Shown: piece after piece, positions 17,955 to 27,607 of the stretch
How the letters are laid out: the number at the start of each line of letters is the position of its first letter
Numbering within the stretch: position 1 is the first letter of the stretch
Origin: Gammaproteobacteria bacterium
GTDB lineage: Bacteria; Pseudomonadota; Gammaproteobacteria; HK1
NCBI GenBank assembly: GCA_022826505.1
Contig: JAJDUQ010000009.1
Span: 1-64,000 of the forward strand
Length of the DNA stretch: 64,000 nucleotides
Reading direction: 5' to 3'
The notes under the pieces: model-generated
The model's database searches: none
What the model was told of the DNA's origin: nothing
Seen by the model: only the letters and a program-made list of their open reading frames with translations
Translations under genes and position numbers: made by a program

Positions 17955-18743
17955 ATGACGGACCTGGCCGCGTCGCTGTGCGAGATCGCACGCCGGGCCG
18001 GAAGCGAAATCCTCACGGTGTACGGGAGCGAATTCGCCGTCCTCGACAAGTCCGACGGATCGCCGGTCACCGAGGCCGACACACGGGCCGAGCGCGTGAT
18101 TCTGGACGGCCTCGCCGCGTGCGCGCCGGACGTCGCAGTAGTCGCCGAGGAGTCGTTCTCGGCGGGCAACGTCCCTGATGTCGAAGCTCGACCGTTCTTC
18201 CTCGTCGACCCGCTCGACGGCACCAAGGAGTTCATCCGCCGCACCGACGAGTTCACGGTGAACATCGCGCTCATCGAAGACGGGACGCCCGCCGCCGGAG
18301 TGGTCCACGTCCCGGCCCTCGACGAGACGTACTGGACCGCGGGCGACGGCAAGGCATGGCGCCGCCGCCGCGGCGGGGCCGCCGAGCGGATCGCGTGCCG
18401 CAGGCCGGGCAGGCGCCTCGTGGCAATCGCCAGCCGCTCGCACCGCAGTGCCGAAACCGATGCCTGGCTCGGACGATTCGACATCACCGAGGTCGTGAGC
18501 GCGGGTTCTTCACTGAAATTCTGCCGAATCGCAGAAGGCGTCGCCGACGTGTATCCGCGACTCGGCACCACGATGGAGTGGGACATCGCGGCCGGCCATG
18601 CAATCGTCAATGCGGCTGGCGGCAGCGTCGAAACCCTTGATGGCAGTCGGGTCTCCTACGGCAAGCCAGGGTTCGAGAACCCGCATGTCGTCGCCCGCGG
18701 ACTGCCGCCCGACGCGGAGATCGGCGCCGGCACAAGGAGATAG
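17955..18743 (+). CDS. cysQ: 3'(2'),5'-bisphosphate nucleotidase-like inositol monophosphatase family protein
   Basis: A 262-residue CysQ-type phosphatase. Metal ligands are visible in AEESF (E65-E66), DPLDGTKEF (D85, D88) and EWDIAAGHAI near residue 200. CysQ hydrolyses adenosine 3',5'-bisphosphate (PAP), a by-product of sulfate assimilation, and some homologues act on inositol phosphates. The ATG at 17955 has GGAG six bases upstream. It follows the SDR gene by 12 bases and precedes the quinone oxidoreductase by 4, so it is in one transcription unit. Confidence 0.85.
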   Translation: MTDLAASLCEIARRAGSEILTVYGSEFAVLDKSDGSPVTEADTRAERVILDGLAACAPDVAVVAEESFSAGNVPDVEARPFFLVDPLDGTKEFIRRTDEFTVNIALIEDGTPAAGVVHVPALDETYWTAGDGKAWRRRRGGAAERIACRRPGRRLVAIASRSHRSAETDAWLGRFDITEVVSAGSSLKFCRIAEGVADVYPRLGTTMEWDIAAGHAIVNAAGGSVETLDGSRVSYGKPGFENPHVVARGLPPDAEIGAGTRR

Positions 18744-18747
18744 CTCA

Positions 18748-19755
18748 ATGTCCGTTCCATCGATACCGTCACGCATGACCGCCATCGAGATTTCCGAGCC
18801 CGGCGGCCCGGAGGTGCTCGTTCCGGTCGAGCGCTCCGTGCCCGAGCCCGGCCCCGGCGAGGTGCTCGTCTCGGTCGAGGCGGCGGGTGTGAACCGACCC
18901 GACGTGATGCAGCGCCAGGGGCTCTATCCCCCGCCACCCGGCGCGTCGGACATTCCCGGACTGGAGATCGCGGGCACCGTCGCCGCGCTCGGCGACGGAG
19001 TCGATTCACCGGCCATCGGATCGCGCGTGTGCGCACTCGTCACCGGCGGCGGATACGCGGAGTTCTGCACCGCGGCGGCACCACTCTGCCTTCCCGTTCC
19101 GGCCGGCCTCGACACGGTCGAAGCGGCGGCGCTTCCGGAGACGTTCTTCACGGTCTGGACCAACGTCTTCGATCGCGCCCGCCTCGCCGAGGGGGAGTCG
19201 ATCCTCGTGCATGGAGGCTCGAGCGGCATCGGCACCACGGCGATCCAGCTCGCGGCCGCATTCGGCGCGACCGTCCATGTCACCGCGGGTTCGAAGTCGA
19301 AGTGCGACGCCTGTCTGGCGCTCGGAGCCCACGCGGCCATCAACTACCGCGAGGAGGATTTCGTCGAGCGCATCCGCGCACTCACCGGCGGGCGCGGCGT
19401 CGACGTGGTGCTCGACATGGTCGCCGGCGACTACCTCGCACGAAACCTGAAATGCCTCGCCACCGAAGGACGGCTCGTGATCATCGCGGTGCAGCACGGC
19501 CCCAGAGTCGAGAAGCTCAACGTGCTGCCGATCATGCTGAATCGCCTGACGGTCACCGGGTCCACGCTGCGCCCTCGCTCCGTCGAACAGAAGGCGGCCA
19601 TCGCGCACGCGCTCCGAACGCAGGTGTGGCCGTTGATTGCAGGGGGCACCATCCGCCCCGTCGTGCACGCGAAATTTCCGCTTGCCGACGCGGCGGGCGC
19701 CCATCGGCTGATGGAGAGCAGCGAACACGTCGGGAAGATCATGCTGGTCGTGTGA
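18748..19755 (+). CDS. NAD(P)H:quinone oxidoreductase (zeta-crystallin-like MDR)
   Basis: A 335-residue zinc-free medium-chain reductase. It has AGVNRPDVMQRQGLYPPPPG, typical of quinone oxidoreductases of the PIG3/QOR group, and the NADPH-binding HGGSSGIGTTAIQLA. No structural-zinc cysteines are present. The start has an AAGGAGA site overlapping the end of the cysQ-like gene. It reduces quinones or enones with NADPH in the cytoplasm. Confidence 0.88.
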   Translation: MSVPSIPSRMTAIEISEPGGPEVLVPVERSVPEPGPGEVLVSVEAAGVNRPDVMQRQGLYPPPPGASDIPGLEIAGTVAALGDGVDSPAIGSRVCALVTGGGYAEFCTAAAPLCLPVPAGLDTVEAAALPETFFTVWTNVFDRARLAEGESILVHGGSSGIGTTAIQLAAAFGATVHVTAGSKSKCDACLALGAHAAINYREEDFVERIRALTGGRGVDVVLDMVAGDYLARNLKCLATEGRLVIIAVQHGPRVEKLNVLPIMLNRLTVTGSTLRPRSVEQKAAIAHALRTQVWPLIAGGTIRPVVHAKFPLADAAGAHRLMESSEHVGKIMLVV

Positions 19756-19816
19756 GCGCGCCGCGCATCACCCGGCGGGTGCGTCCTCGCGCTCCGCCGG
19801 AGAGTCGGTCACCGGT

Positions 19817-20551
19817 TCAGTAGTATCCCTGGTAGGGGTGCTGGTGGGTGGCCCGTTGAAAGAGGTTGATGAGGTTCATGAAGTCGTAGACCGGGAGGCC
19901 GGTTGCGTCGTGCACCGCTCTCGCATAGGGCGGCATGAGCGAGCATTCCAGAATGATCGCGCCGAGACGGGGCGAGGCTTCCTGCAACGCGATCGCCTCG
20001 TTGACCACCTCGCGTTCGATGACGTCGGTGTCCACGACCTCGGCCGGATCCTTGAACGCCGCGTGCCAGTGGTCGTTGTCCTGCATCCCTCGGATCACCA
20101 CTTCTCGCCCGGGCGGGAGGCCGGAGAGCTCGAGCACCCGATTGCCGAGCGCGGTCGTGTTGGCGGTGAGCACCCCCAGTGTGCGGTCGCGGCCGAGGAA
20201 GGACGAGACGAGGGGAAGCTGAAGGAGGCTCGACAGGAACACCGGCACGTCCACCGCCTCCGCCACCAGGTCCTGGAAGTTCATGAAGAAGCCGCAGTCG
20301 CTGCTGATGCCCTTGACACCCTGATCCACCAGTTCGCGTGCCGTCTCGACCACCGCATCGTTCAGTTCCGGATCGCCGACGAACACTCGCGAAGCGCATC
20401 CCCCCGGCACCGTGCGGTAGAGGACCGGGTAGTCGTAGCTGGTGGCGTTGCCGACATCGCCGGGAACGAAGGGCTGGCGCAGATCGAGGAGCAGGATGCC
20501 GACGCAGTAGCCGTTGGCGTCGGCGCGCGGACTCGTTCGATAGACGGGCAT
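19817..20551 (-). CDS. Aspartate/glutamate racemase-like family protein (copy 1)
   Basis: A 244-residue protein beginning MPVYRTSPRADANG. It has the two-lobed racemase-like layout with a cysteine in the first lobe (SSDCGFFMNFQD, with C near residue 80) and a second cysteine in AIILECSLMPPYA near residue 200, the pair that catalyses proton transfer in Asp/Glu racemases, hydantoin racemases and maleate isomerases. It is 10 bases downstream of a same-length paralogue. The exact substrate is not recognisable. Confidence 0.72.
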   Translation of the reverse strand: MPVYRTSPRADANGYCVGILLLDLRQPFVPGDVGNATSYDYPVLYRTVPGGCASRVFVGDPELNDAVVETARELVDQGVKGISSDCGFFMNFQDLVAEAVDVPVFLSSLLQLPLVSSFLGRDRTLGVLTANTTALGNRVLELSGLPPGREVVIRGMQDNDHWHAAFKDPAEVVDTDVIEREVVNEAIALQEASPRLGAIILECSLMPPYARAVHDATGLPVYDFMNLINLFQRATHQHPYQGYY

Positions 20552-20561
20552 CTCGGGACTC

Positions 20562-21296
20562 CTACATGAAACCGTGGTATCGGCGCGGGTTGATCCCGGC
20601 CTGCATGAAGTCGATGAGGGAGACGAAATCGAACACTGGTACCCCCGCCGCCTGTTGAATCGCGGCGGCATAAAGAGGCATTCGGGAGCATTCGAGCAGT
20701 ATCGCCCCGAGTGCGGGATTCTCGTGCTTCATCTCGCGCGCCTTCGCGGCCGTCTCTTCCGTGACGACGTCGGTGTCCATCGTGCCCTTGGGCTCGAGGA
20801 TGGAGGTGCGGAACTCCGGCTCGTCCTGCATGCCGCGAATGACGATGGGGTTGCGGGGCCTGATCCCGGCGCGCTCGAGAAATTCCACGCTCAGGTTGGA
20901 GGAGTCTGCGGTCAGCACGCCGATCGGCCGATCAGCGGCGAGGCTGCGCTCGATGAGCGGCAACTGGAGCAGGCTCGACAGCGCCACCGGCACGTCGACC
21001 GCATCCGCCGCCACCTGCTGGTACCGGAGCATGAGGCCGCAGTCGCTGCCGATGGCGCGCACGCCTTGCCGTGCGAGCTCTCGCACGCCGCCCACTACCG
21101 CTTCGGCGTATTCCGGTGCGCCGGCGAGGCACGCGTCAACCGCGAGTCCGGGCACCGGCCTGAAGATCACCGGGTAGCGGTAGGTGCTGGCGTTGGCGAC
21201 ATCGCCCGGAGGAAAGGGCATGTGCGCATCGAGGAGCAGGATACCGACGCTCTGTCCGTAGCTCTCGGCGTTCGGGTTCGTGCGGTAGACCGGCAT
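20562..21296 (-). CDS. Aspartate/glutamate racemase-like family protein (copy 2)
   Basis: Also 244 residues, starting MPVYRTNPNAESYG and clearly a duplicate of the next gene: both share MPVYRT, GILLLD, the PGDV-NA-(T/S)Y-YPV block, SSLLQLPL and the two catalytic-type cysteines (GSDCGLM and LLECSRMP). Divergence is substantial, so the duplication is not recent. Together with the histidine ammonia-lyase and OCD genes upstream on the same strand, it suggests a pathway for an amino-acid-derived substrate in which two related isomerases or a heteromer act. Confidence 0.72.
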   Translation of the reverse strand: MPVYRTNPNAESYGQSVGILLLDAHMPFPPGDVANASTYRYPVIFRPVPGLAVDACLAGAPEYAEAVVGGVRELARQGVRAIGSDCGLMLRYQQVAADAVDVPVALSSLLQLPLIERSLAADRPIGVLTADSSNLSVEFLERAGIRPRNPIVIRGMQDEPEFRTSILEPKGTMDTDVVTEETAAKAREMKHENPALGAILLECSRMPLYAAAIQQAAGVPVFDFVSLIDFMQAGINPRRYHGFM

Positions 21297-21460
21297 GTCT
21301 CTCTTCCATGCAGCTCGGACTGGCGCCGACGCACGCGACTCCATCCCCAAGCGGGCATCCCGGGGCGCTCAAATCGTGAACCCTGCGCAGGGTGCCGTCA
21401 AACCCGATACACGTCGATGCCGGAGGCAGCAGTCCGGCACGGCGCTCGGCATCGCCGAAG

Positions 21461-23044
21461 TCACTCGAGCGAGTCGAGTACCGGGCCGAGATCGTCGAGG
21501 AGCGCGATGCCAAGCTCCAGGTCGACGCCCATCTCCCGGTCGTCCTCCCGGAACGCGATGCGCTCGCGCACCATCGCGTGCACCGTCTCCAGCCGCTCGC
21601 TCGAACGCAGCGGGCGCAGCAGGTCGATTCCCTGCGCGGCGGCGACCAGTTCTATGGCGAGCACCATGCGCACGTTCGCGACCACCGTGCGCAGCTTGAG
21701 CGCCGCTCCCATGCCCATCGATACATGGTCCTCCTTGTCCGCCGAGGTAGGAATCGAATCGATCGAGGCGGGATGGCACGCCACCTTGTTCTCCGCCACC
21801 AGCGCCGCCGCGGTCACCTGCGCGAGCATGAATCCGGAGTTCAGGCCCGCGTCGCGCGCGAGGAACGGCGGCAGTCCGGAAAACGCCGTGTTCGTGAGCT
21901 TCTCGATCCGCCGTTCACTGATCGAGGCGAGTTCGGCGAGCCCGATGGCCAGAAAGTCGGCCGCGAACGCCATGGGCTGGCCGTGGAAGTTGCCGCCGGA
22001 CAGTATCGCCGTGCCGCTGTCTTCCCGGCGGAAGACGAGCGGGTTGTCGGTGACTGCGTTCATCTCGACCGCGACCTTTGCCTCGACGTCTTCGAGCACG
22101 TCACGCACGGCACCGTGCACCTGGGGGGCGCAGCGCACACTGTACGGATCCTGTATCCGCACGTCGCCCGCGCGATGGGATTCCCGGATTGCGGATCCGC
22201 TCATCAGCGACCACAGGTTCGCGGCCGAGGCGCACTGGCCCCGATACGCGCGCAGTGCGTGCAACCTCGGGTCGAAGGCGGTGTCGGTGCCGCGCAACGC
22301 ATCGGTCGACAGCGCGGCGACGAGATCCGCTGTGCGCACGAGACGGCGCGCGTCGAGGCACGACAGGGCGAGCAGCGAGGTCATCGCCTGCGTCCCGTTG
22401 ATGAGCGCGAGCCCTTCCTTCGGCCCGAGTTCCAGAGGTTCCAGCCCGGCACGCCGCAGGCCGTCGGCGGCGGTTGCGACCCGGCCGTCGATCCGCACCT
22501 TCCCGTATCCGAGCAGCGGTAGCGCCAGATGCGCCAGCGGGGCGAGATCTCCACTCGCACCGACCGAACCCCGGCTCGGCACCACCGGCAGCACACCGGC
22601 GCCGAGGAGGGCGATCAGCGCCTCGACCACCTGCGCCCGCACGCCCGAATGTCCGCGTGCCAGGGTGTTCGCGCGCAGGAGCAGCATGCCGCGCACCACG
22701 GAATCTTCCAGCGGTTCCCCCAGCCCGGCCGCGTGGCTCAGAATCAGTCGCCGCTGCAGCTCGGCGATCCGTTCCCCGGCGATGCGGACCCCTGCCAGGT
22801 CTCCGAAGCCGGTATTCACTCCGTAGACGGCATCGCCCGTATCCAGCGCGCGGCGCACCGCGGCCTCTCCACCTTCGACCGCGGCTCGCGCAGGCGCGGA
22901 GAGCGCGCACGACGCGCCCCGACGGGCGACCGCGTCGAACTCCTCCAGTCCGAGCGATGTGCCGTCGATCAGGACTGGGTTCGGCACGGGACCGGACTCC
23001 TTAGTACGCAGCCGCGGTCGACGGACGATCACCGGCGGCATCAT
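21461..23044 (-). CDS. hutH: Histidine ammonia-lyase family protein
   Basis: A 527-residue member of the MIO-dependent ammonia-lyases. The autocatalytic Ala-Ser-Gly triad is at residues 163-165 (GSVGASGDLAPL), the catalytic tyrosine in YGVNTGFGD (Y74), and the SIPTSADKEDHVSMG segment follows the histidase pattern. It converts histidine (or a related amino acid) to urocanate plus ammonia. hutU, hutI and hutG are not nearby, so a role outside the standard Hut pathway is possible. The ATG at 23044 overlaps the stop of the OCD-like gene (ATGA), showing coupling. Confidence 0.85.
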   Translation of the reverse strand: MMPPVIVRRPRLRTKESGPVPNPVLIDGTSLGLEEFDAVARRGASCALSAPARAAVEGGEAAVRRALDTGDAVYGVNTGFGDLAGVRIAGERIAELQRRLILSHAAGLGEPLEDSVVRGMLLLRANTLARGHSGVRAQVVEALIALLGAGVLPVVPSRGSVGASGDLAPLAHLALPLLGYGKVRIDGRVATAADGLRRAGLEPLELGPKEGLALINGTQAMTSLLALSCLDARRLVRTADLVAALSTDALRGTDTAFDPRLHALRAYRGQCASAANLWSLMSGSAIRESHRAGDVRIQDPYSVRCAPQVHGAVRDVLEDVEAKVAVEMNAVTDNPLVFRREDSGTAILSGGNFHGQPMAFAADFLAIGLAELASISERRIEKLTNTAFSGLPPFLARDAGLNSGFMLAQVTAAALVAENKVACHPASIDSIPTSADKEDHVSMGMGAALKLRTVVANVRMVLAIELVAAAQGIDLLRPLRSSERLETVHAMVRERIAFREDDREMGVDLELGIALLDDLGPVLDSLE

Positions 23045-24057
23045 TCGTCTCGCGGCGAGGCGAAATAGGTAAGCGGCGTTCCGACGCCGCGCTCCTTCGC
23101 CTTCTCGTACGCCAGGTGTCCGAGCACGATGTCGCTCACCGCGAATCCCTTGTGCCAGAACAGGATGCGCTCTTCGTCCGACTCGCGTCCTGGCTTGAGG
23201 CCCGCCACGACCTCTCCGATCTCGCCGTAGATGTGCTCGTCCCTGATCGCCCCCTCCTGGATCATCCCGGCGAACGTTCCGTACTTCGACGTGTGGCACT
23301 GGTTCCAGTCGTCGACCACGAACTTGTCAACCGAGAACGGCAGCGTACGCTCGACCGACAGCACCGCGCCGTAGGCCTGGAGCAGGGCCCCGGGCTTCAC
23401 CGCGCTGTCGGGCACCAGCACCTCCTCCTCGGTGAGCCGCGACGCGTCGATGATGATGTCCGCATCGCGCACCGTGTCGAGGCAGTTGTCCATCACCCGA
23501 ACCTCCTTCCCGAGGCGCTCGGTCATGATGCGGCAGAAGCGCTCGCGCGACTCCGGGCGCTTGCTGGTCCCCCTGATCTCGTCGAAGTCGAAGATGTGGT
23601 CCATCATCGCCACGTTGTACCAGGACGTGCCGCGAGCACCGATATGCCCGAGCACCTTCGAGTCCTTGCGGGCAAGATGCTTCGCGCCCATCGCCGTCAC
23701 CGCACCGGTGCGCATCCAGGTGATCGCGGTCGAATTGACGATCGCGTACGGGGCACCGGTTTCAGGACGGATGAGCAGCAGGGTCGAAAGCTCCGACGGG
23801 AGGCCGTGCTCGTGGTTCCGGCTGAAATCCCCGAGCACCTTGACTCCGACGGAGCGGATCGGACCCACATAGCCCTTGAGGATGTTGAAGATGTTCTGCG
23901 GCCAGTCGAGCGGGATGTGGTCCTTCGACGGGAGCAGCACGTCCTTGCGCCCGTGGGCGTCGAGGCCCATCTCCACCGCGTCGAGCATGTCCTCGAGGCT
24001 CAGCTCGAGCGAATCGACATCTTCCTTGGAGAGGAACAGCACTTCGATGGCGGACAC
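23041..24057 (-). CDS. Ornithine cyclodeaminase/mu-crystallin family protein
   Basis: A 338-residue NAD(P)-binding protein of the OCD/mu-crystallin family. The substrate-side motif AITWMRTGAVTAMGAKHLA is present and the Rossmann segment reads LGHIGARGTSWYNV, where most family members have GxGxQA. Members act as cyclodeaminases, ketimine reductases or amino acid dehydrogenases. The overlap with the ammonia-lyase gene suggests the two enzymes act on the same substrate chain. The altered dinucleotide loop suggests a different cofactor preference or activity from true OCD. Confidence 0.8.
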   Translation of the reverse strand: MSAIEVLFLSKEDVDSLELSLEDMLDAVEMGLDAHGRKDVLLPSKDHIPLDWPQNIFNILKGYVGPIRSVGVKVLGDFSRNHEHGLPSELSTLLLIRPETGAPYAIVNSTAITWMRTGAVTAMGAKHLARKDSKVLGHIGARGTSWYNVAMMDHIFDFDEIRGTSKRPESRERFCRIMTERLGKEVRVMDNCLDTVRDADIIIDASRLTEEEVLVPDSAVKPGALLQAYGAVLSVERTLPFSVDKFVVDDWNQCHTSKYGTFAGMIQEGAIRDEHIYGEIGEVVAGLKPGRESDEERILFWHKGFAVSDIVLGHLAYEKAKERGVGTPLTYFASPRDE

Positions 24058-24249
24058 GGTTCACGACCCTCCCTGGAGTCCTCCCTGCACGTTCGCCCGA
24101 TCGTACATGCGGGTGGCTGGTGGCCACGACTGTCGCCCGCGGCCGGCGGCGCAATCCCGGTCCGTCCCCGTAGCGCGGCGGCAGGACGCCCCCCGAGGAT
24201 TCGAGCCGACTCGGCGACGCCGGCCCCCGATTCGGAGATGCCCGAGGCT

Positions 24250-25059
24250 CTATATCAGTTCAGGGTACCCCGACGCGGCCGCGGCGCGCTCCATTTCGAG
24301 CAGCGGCTCGTAGGCATCGACCGACGTCACCGAGAGGCCGGCGATGAGCAGCGCCTCGCGCGTCTGCGCCAGATCGGGCCGCGCGAGCGTGCGCTGCAGC
24401 GCACGACGAATCGCGTCGAGGATCGCCTCGGCGCAATCACCGGCGGTGACGAACGGCAGGCCGGGCATCGGTTCGGTGAAGGCGAGAACTCTGAGCCCGA
24501 CAAGTGCGGCGGGACGGTACCGGCCGAGCAGCGCCCATGTCACGCAATCGACCGAGCAGACGTCGGCGCGACCGTCGCGCACCGCCTCGATGCTCGCGGC
24601 GTGGGCGCCGGTTTCGACGGTTTGCGCGAAGAACCACCCGTCTCGCGCCGACGGCGCGACCGCCGATCGCAACGCGTTGTAGCCGGACTGGGAATTCCGC
24701 GAGTTGAATGCACAGACCGCATCGCGCAGCCCACCGAGATCGGCCGCGCGGTTCGATTCCCGCACCACGATGACACTCGAGTAGCAGAGGCCTTCGCAAC
24801 CGGGTGCCGCGTAGTGCGGCGTCGCGACCACTCGGAGCGCACCGCGAAACGCCGTCGCGACGGGATATCCGCACGACTGCGAGAACAGCAATCCATCCGG
24901 TCGCCACGCGTCGTGGTGGTCGGGCACGCGTTCGAGCGCATCCGGCGCCTCGGAGATCCCCTCGGCGCGCAACTCGACGGCGACGGCGCTCCAGAACCTG
25001 TCCGTCCATTGCCTGGCCTCGAACAGGTCGTACATCGGCAGGCTCGCGCGCAATGCCAT
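24250..25059 (-). CDS. PhnD-like periplasmic-binding-fold protein without signal peptide
   Basis: 269 residues starting MALRASLPMYDL. The sequence follows the phosphate/phosphonate (PhnD) and SsuA-type binding fold: SLPMYDL at the start, a mid-protein DGLLFSQSCGYP, then CEGLCYSSVIVVRE, AFNSRNSQSGYNALR and DVCSVDCVTWALL. There is no signal peptide, so it may be a cytoplasmic sensor or an enzyme-associated protein, or may be held by another route. It is divergent from a Dpp-type permease operon that lacks a binding protein, with 611 bases between. Confidence 0.7.
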   Translation of the reverse strand: MALRASLPMYDLFEARQWTDRFWSAVAVELRAEGISEAPDALERVPDHHDAWRPDGLLFSQSCGYPVATAFRGALRVVATPHYAAPGCEGLCYSSVIVVRESNRAADLGGLRDAVCAFNSRNSQSGYNALRSAVAPSARDGWFFAQTVETGAHAASIEAVRDGRADVCSVDCVTWALLGRYRPAALVGLRVLAFTEPMPGLPFVTAGDCAEAILDAIRRALQRTLARPDLAQTREALLIAGLSVTSVDAYEPLLEMERAAAASGYPELI

Positions 25060-25670
25060 GCCTCCCTCCTCAACCGCCCGTCGCCTGACCACCGAAGCGG
25101 TGTCGCACGCACCGATTCGCGCGACGGCTGCGGGCGAGTTTCGATGTCGACCGGGCCAATGACATTCGAGCCGGCCGGGCTCGCCGGAGTGCGGAAGTGT
25201 ACGGAGTCCGACCCTGCCGCGGCGAGCGACCCGGTCGTGCGTCGAAAGCGGGTGCCACCGCTGTCAGGGAGACGCGTCGGCATCGACGTCTCGACATTCG
25301 GGGACTTCCGGGCAAACGGGCAATTGCCTGTCCTTCCATCCGATGCGGCGTCCGACTTGCGAGGACATCGCCCACCCCCGGAGCGCGGCGGTACCCGCGG
25401 TCCCGTTCCGGGGCGGATTCCCGAGCGGCGATCCCGCGCCTCACGCTCGACGCGGTGATCGCCGCGGGGGCGGGGAACGCTCCGTGCCTGCGACGCCGTG
25501 CTCGTTCGCACTGGAAGTTGCCGACGCGAGTACCCACAATGCCGGGCAAGGGTTGCGGTGGCACCTGCACACCCGATCTCCTGTGCCGAAAGGCGGCGAG
25601 ACTGTCTCGAGGGCACCGGGCGCATCGCCGGCGATCGTCGCAGCCCCGGCCATCGGAAGGAGTGGACTTG
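25060..25670. other. Long divergent intergenic region
   Basis: 611 bases between the PhnD-like gene and the Dpp-type operon. Both strands stay open for long stretches because of the high GC content, but none resembles a known protein or has codon use like its neighbours. Regulatory sites for both transcription units are expected here; I could not define them. Confidence 0.4.
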
Positions 25671-26603
25671 ATGTTCGTCTTCATCCTCAAGCGCTTCGGT
25701 CAGATGCTCCTCATCATGCTGGTCGTGTCGGTGCTCCTTTTCCTGTTGCTCGAAATCAACGTCGAAAGCGTCGCCACCAAGGTCCTGGGCCAGTACTCGA
25801 CCCAGGAACAGCGCGAGATCTGGCTGCACAAGCACGGGTACTACGACCCGGTCCACGAGCGCTACGGGCGCTGGCTGTGGGGCTTCGTGACCGGCGACCT
25901 CGGTGAGTCGGCCCGCTTCAAGAAGCCGATCAACGATTTCATGTGGGACCGGCTGTGGAACACCGCGATCCTCGCCTTCTGGGCGATGGTGTTCATCGTG
26001 CCGCTCTCGCTCGTTCTCGGCATCCTTTCGGGAATGAAGGAAGGCTCGTACCTCGACCGGACAATCTCCGTGACCAGTATCGTCACCACGTCGGTACCGG
26101 AGTTCGCGAGCGCACCGTTGCTCGCTGCGATCTTCGTCTTCGGACTGGCGTGGTTGCCGGGCACCAGCAGCATGATCGGCGGCTTCGACTGGAAGCAGCT
26201 CGTGCTCCCGGTGGCGGTGCTCGTCATCTACGACTTCGGCTATGTCGCGAGGATGACCCGGGCCTCGATGGCCGAGGTCATGACCACGCACTACATCCGC
26301 ACCGCGGTGCTCAAGGGGCTGCCGTACCGCTCGGTGATTCTCAAGCATGCTCTGCGCAACGCCCTGATCGCGCCGTTCACGGTCATCATGCTCCAGATTC
26401 CATGGCTGCTCTCCGGGGTCATCGTGGTCGAGTTCTTCTTTGCCTACAAGGGGTTCGGAGCGCTGCTGCTGGAGGCGTCGCTGAACCAGGACATTCTGCT
26501 CATCGAGGCCGCGTCGATGGTGGCGGTGTTCGTGGTGGTCGCCACCCAGACCATCTCGGATATCGGCTACACCTGGCTGAATCCGCGAATTCGGTTTACC
26601 TGA
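25671..26603 (+). CDS. ABC transporter permease (DppB/OppB family)
   Basis: 310 residues with six membrane segments, starting MFVFILKRFGQMLLIMLVVS as in DppB proteins. The EAA-type loop YIRTAVLKGLPYRSVILKH and the C-terminal SDIGYTWLNPRIRF are characteristic. The ATG at 25671 follows GGAAGGAG. It forms a heterodimer with the next gene product for uptake of peptides, nickel or small organic solutes. Confidence 0.92.
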   Translation: MFVFILKRFGQMLLIMLVVSVLLFLLLEINVESVATKVLGQYSTQEQREIWLHKHGYYDPVHERYGRWLWGFVTGDLGESARFKKPINDFMWDRLWNTAILAFWAMVFIVPLSLVLGILSGMKEGSYLDRTISVTSIVTTSVPEFASAPLLAAIFVFGLAWLPGTSSMIGGFDWKQLVLPVAVLVIYDFGYVARMTRASMAEVMTTHYIRTAVLKGLPYRSVILKHALRNALIAPFTVIMLQIPWLLSGVIVVEFFFAYKGFGALLLEASLNQDILLIEAASMVAVFVVVATQTISDIGYTWLNPRIRFT

Positions 26604-26613
26604 GGAGCGAGAG

Positions 26614-27516
26614 GTGGCCACGACCGCAACAGTTTCCGCTCCCGGCTACGGCTCCGCCCTGATGAACGCCGTCCGGTCGTTCGCGCTGCTGCGCGAGAGC
26701 GTGGTCGGCATGGCCGGTACCGCGCTCGTGCTTTTCTGGGCGACCCTGGCCATCGGCGCTCCGCTCTTCGCGCCGTGCGACCCCAACGCGACGCTGCAGG
26801 CATTCGCCAGGCCCGGCACGCCGATCCCCATCGCCGGCGCCTGCTGGACCGATACGTTCGTCCTGGGCGCGGACAACATCGGGCGGGACATTCTCTCGCG
26901 CGTCGTGTGGGGGGCACGCACGGTACTGACGTGGGCGCCGATTGCGGCGGTGTGCGCCTATGCGGTGGGGATCGTGCTCGGGCTCGCGGCCGGGTACTAC
27001 CGCGGCTGGATCGACGACCTGCTCTCCGGCTTCGCGAACATCATCCTCGCCTTTCCGGTGCTGGTCCTCTACATCCTGATCATCGCCACCATCGGCGCTT
27101 CCCCGCTGAACATCGTGTTCGCGGTCACATTTGCGACGGGGCCGCTGGTGATGCGCATCGTGCGCGGCCTGGTGCTCGACCTGCGCAACCGCGAGTATGT
27201 CGCGGCAGCCGAGACCCGCGGCGAGTCGGCCTGGCGCATCATGTTCGTCGAGATCCTGCCGAACGCTCGGGGCCCGCTGATCGTCGATGGATGCCTGCGG
27301 CTCGGGTACGTCATCATCACGATCGGCGTACTCGGATTCCTCGGCCTCGGGCTGCCGCCGCCGGATCCGGACTGGGGCGGCATGATCAACGAAACGCGTC
27401 AGATGGCGCTCGCCTTTCCGCACATGACGGTGTTCCCGTGCCTGGCCATCTCGTCGCTGATTCTCGGTTTCAACCTGATGGCGGACGGGCTGCGCGAGAT
27501 TTCACTTCGCGACTGA
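26614..27516 (+). CDS. ABC transporter permease (DppC/OppC family)
   Basis: 300 residues from a GTG at 26614, ten bases after the DppB-like stop. It has the OppC N-terminal segment (LLRESVVGMAGTALVLFWA), the GADNIGRDILSRVVWGART loop and the EAA loop YVAAAETRGESAWRIMFVEI, and ends LMADGLREISLRD. It is the second membrane subunit of the transporter. Confidence 0.92.
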   Translation: MATTATVSAPGYGSALMNAVRSFALLRESVVGMAGTALVLFWATLAIGAPLFAPCDPNATLQAFARPGTPIPIAGACWTDTFVLGADNIGRDILSRVVWGARTVLTWAPIAAVCAYAVGIVLGLAAGYYRGWIDDLLSGFANIILAFPVLVLYILIIATIGASPLNIVFAVTFATGPLVMRIVRGLVLDLRNREYVAAAETRGESAWRIMFVEILPNARGPLIVDGCLRLGYVIITIGVLGFLGLGLPPPDPDWGGMINETRQMALAFPHMTVFPCLAISSLILGFNLMADGLREISLRD

Positions 27517-27607
27517 CCGAGGTGGGTTCGCAGACCCCGGACACTCCCACCGGACCCGGACCACCGACGTTCGCGTCCCCGAAGAGCGGCATCTGGAGGA
27601 AGGACCC

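Noticed and set aside
16716..18443. Long minus-strand frame across the SDR and cysQ-like genes
   Set aside because: Only the last 86 codons resemble a protein; the rest is antisense to well-supported plus-strand genes.
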